The translations under genes were made by a program, and so were the position numbers. Shown here in pieces: positions 63,746 through 64,000 of a DNA stretch of 64,000 bases. A model generated the notes under the pieces. It was given only the letters and a program-made list of their open reading frames with translations, was not told where the DNA came from and searched no databases. Numbering within the stretch: position 1 is the first letter of the stretch; every line of letters begins with the position of its first letter. Where the stretch lies: positions 53,839 through 117,838 of the forward strand of contig JANBRJ010000051.1 of assembly GCA_027577595.1 (NCBI GenBank), given 5' to 3'. The DNA is from Coemansia sp. RSA 487. Lineage: Eukaryota; Kickxellomycota; Kickxellomycetes; Kickxellales; Kickxellaceae.

Positions 63746-64000
63746 AGCCTCTGGTAAAGTGGATTTAGTGATAAAATGGATTAAAAAAGAATAAAGTATA
63801 TTTGTTGAAGCAAAAGAGATCCATCAGAAAAGAAACTGACTGATTAGAACCATCTTAAAGAATAGCGAATCAAGCAAAATATAATCAATTTGGCTATCAG
63901 CCCAAACCAACTGTATTTTGTACAAGTGTTTGCGGTTGTAAGAAATTATTTTGCATTCCTCAGAAGAGAGGACTTGCGCCAAGTGACAAGATCGTTTGCG
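63746..64000. other. Right end, upstream of rlmN
   Basis: AT-rich; expected to hold the rlmN promoter. No gene is seen before the window ends. Confidence 0.45.

Overview
The window is nuclear DNA from a fungus, probably an early-diverging (zygomycete-grade) lineage. It holds about 27 protein-coding genes, most of them compact. Several carry short introns with GTAAGT-like donors and, in almost every case, TAG acceptors. Ascomycete-type fungal proteins (VAC8, MHR1/mL67, FPK1-type flippase kinase, PHO85, RSP5, PacC) sit beside families usually described from animals or amoebae and missing from the model yeasts: dysbindin, WDR91, an MRCK/citron-like kinase, and an RlmN-type radical-SAM enzyme. 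I cannot name the species. I found no rRNA, convincing tRNA, CRISPR array, complete transposon or virus.

Layout. 1-2533 is AT-rich and shows no gene. 2534-9152 holds VAC8 (-, three exons), a small unknown gene (-) with an E2F/CCAAT-like promoter, and NOT3/5 (-). 11115-17009 holds OTU1 (+), eRF3/SUP35 (-) and the gamma-tubulin complex gene GCP3 (-). 17506-22719 holds MAK16 (+), GDT1 (+), a putative SLD7-like gene (-) and mitochondrial adenylate kinase (+). 22980-25460 is an FPK1-type kinase (-) with a 5'UTR intron. 26864-40943 is a plus-strand block: dysbindin (six exons), PacC (with a long, largely open intron), an MRCK-like kinase and mL67/MHR1. 41202-57701 is an unbroken minus-strand block: RSP5 (six exons, two of them 17-nt micro-exons), a small GF-repeat protein, a mitochondrial RRM protein, PHO85 with a poly-Q tail, VPS1, WDR91, a PDI (with a small spliced frame overlapping its 3' end), a coiled-coil protein and the CHY/RING ligase RCHY1. 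58764-63745 holds G6PDH (+), UBC9 (-) and an alphaproteobacterial-type RlmN (-).

There is no single pathway cluster. Endosome/vacuole function recurs (VAC8, FPK1, dysbindin, RSP5, VPS1, WDR91), as do translation and ribosome biogenesis (eRF3, MAK16, mL67, RlmN) and ubiquitin/SUMO (OTU1, RSP5, RCHY1, UBC9). Exon models were assembled by eye from splice-site consensus, reading-frame phase and family conservation. Family assignments come from remembered conserved motifs; no database search was run.
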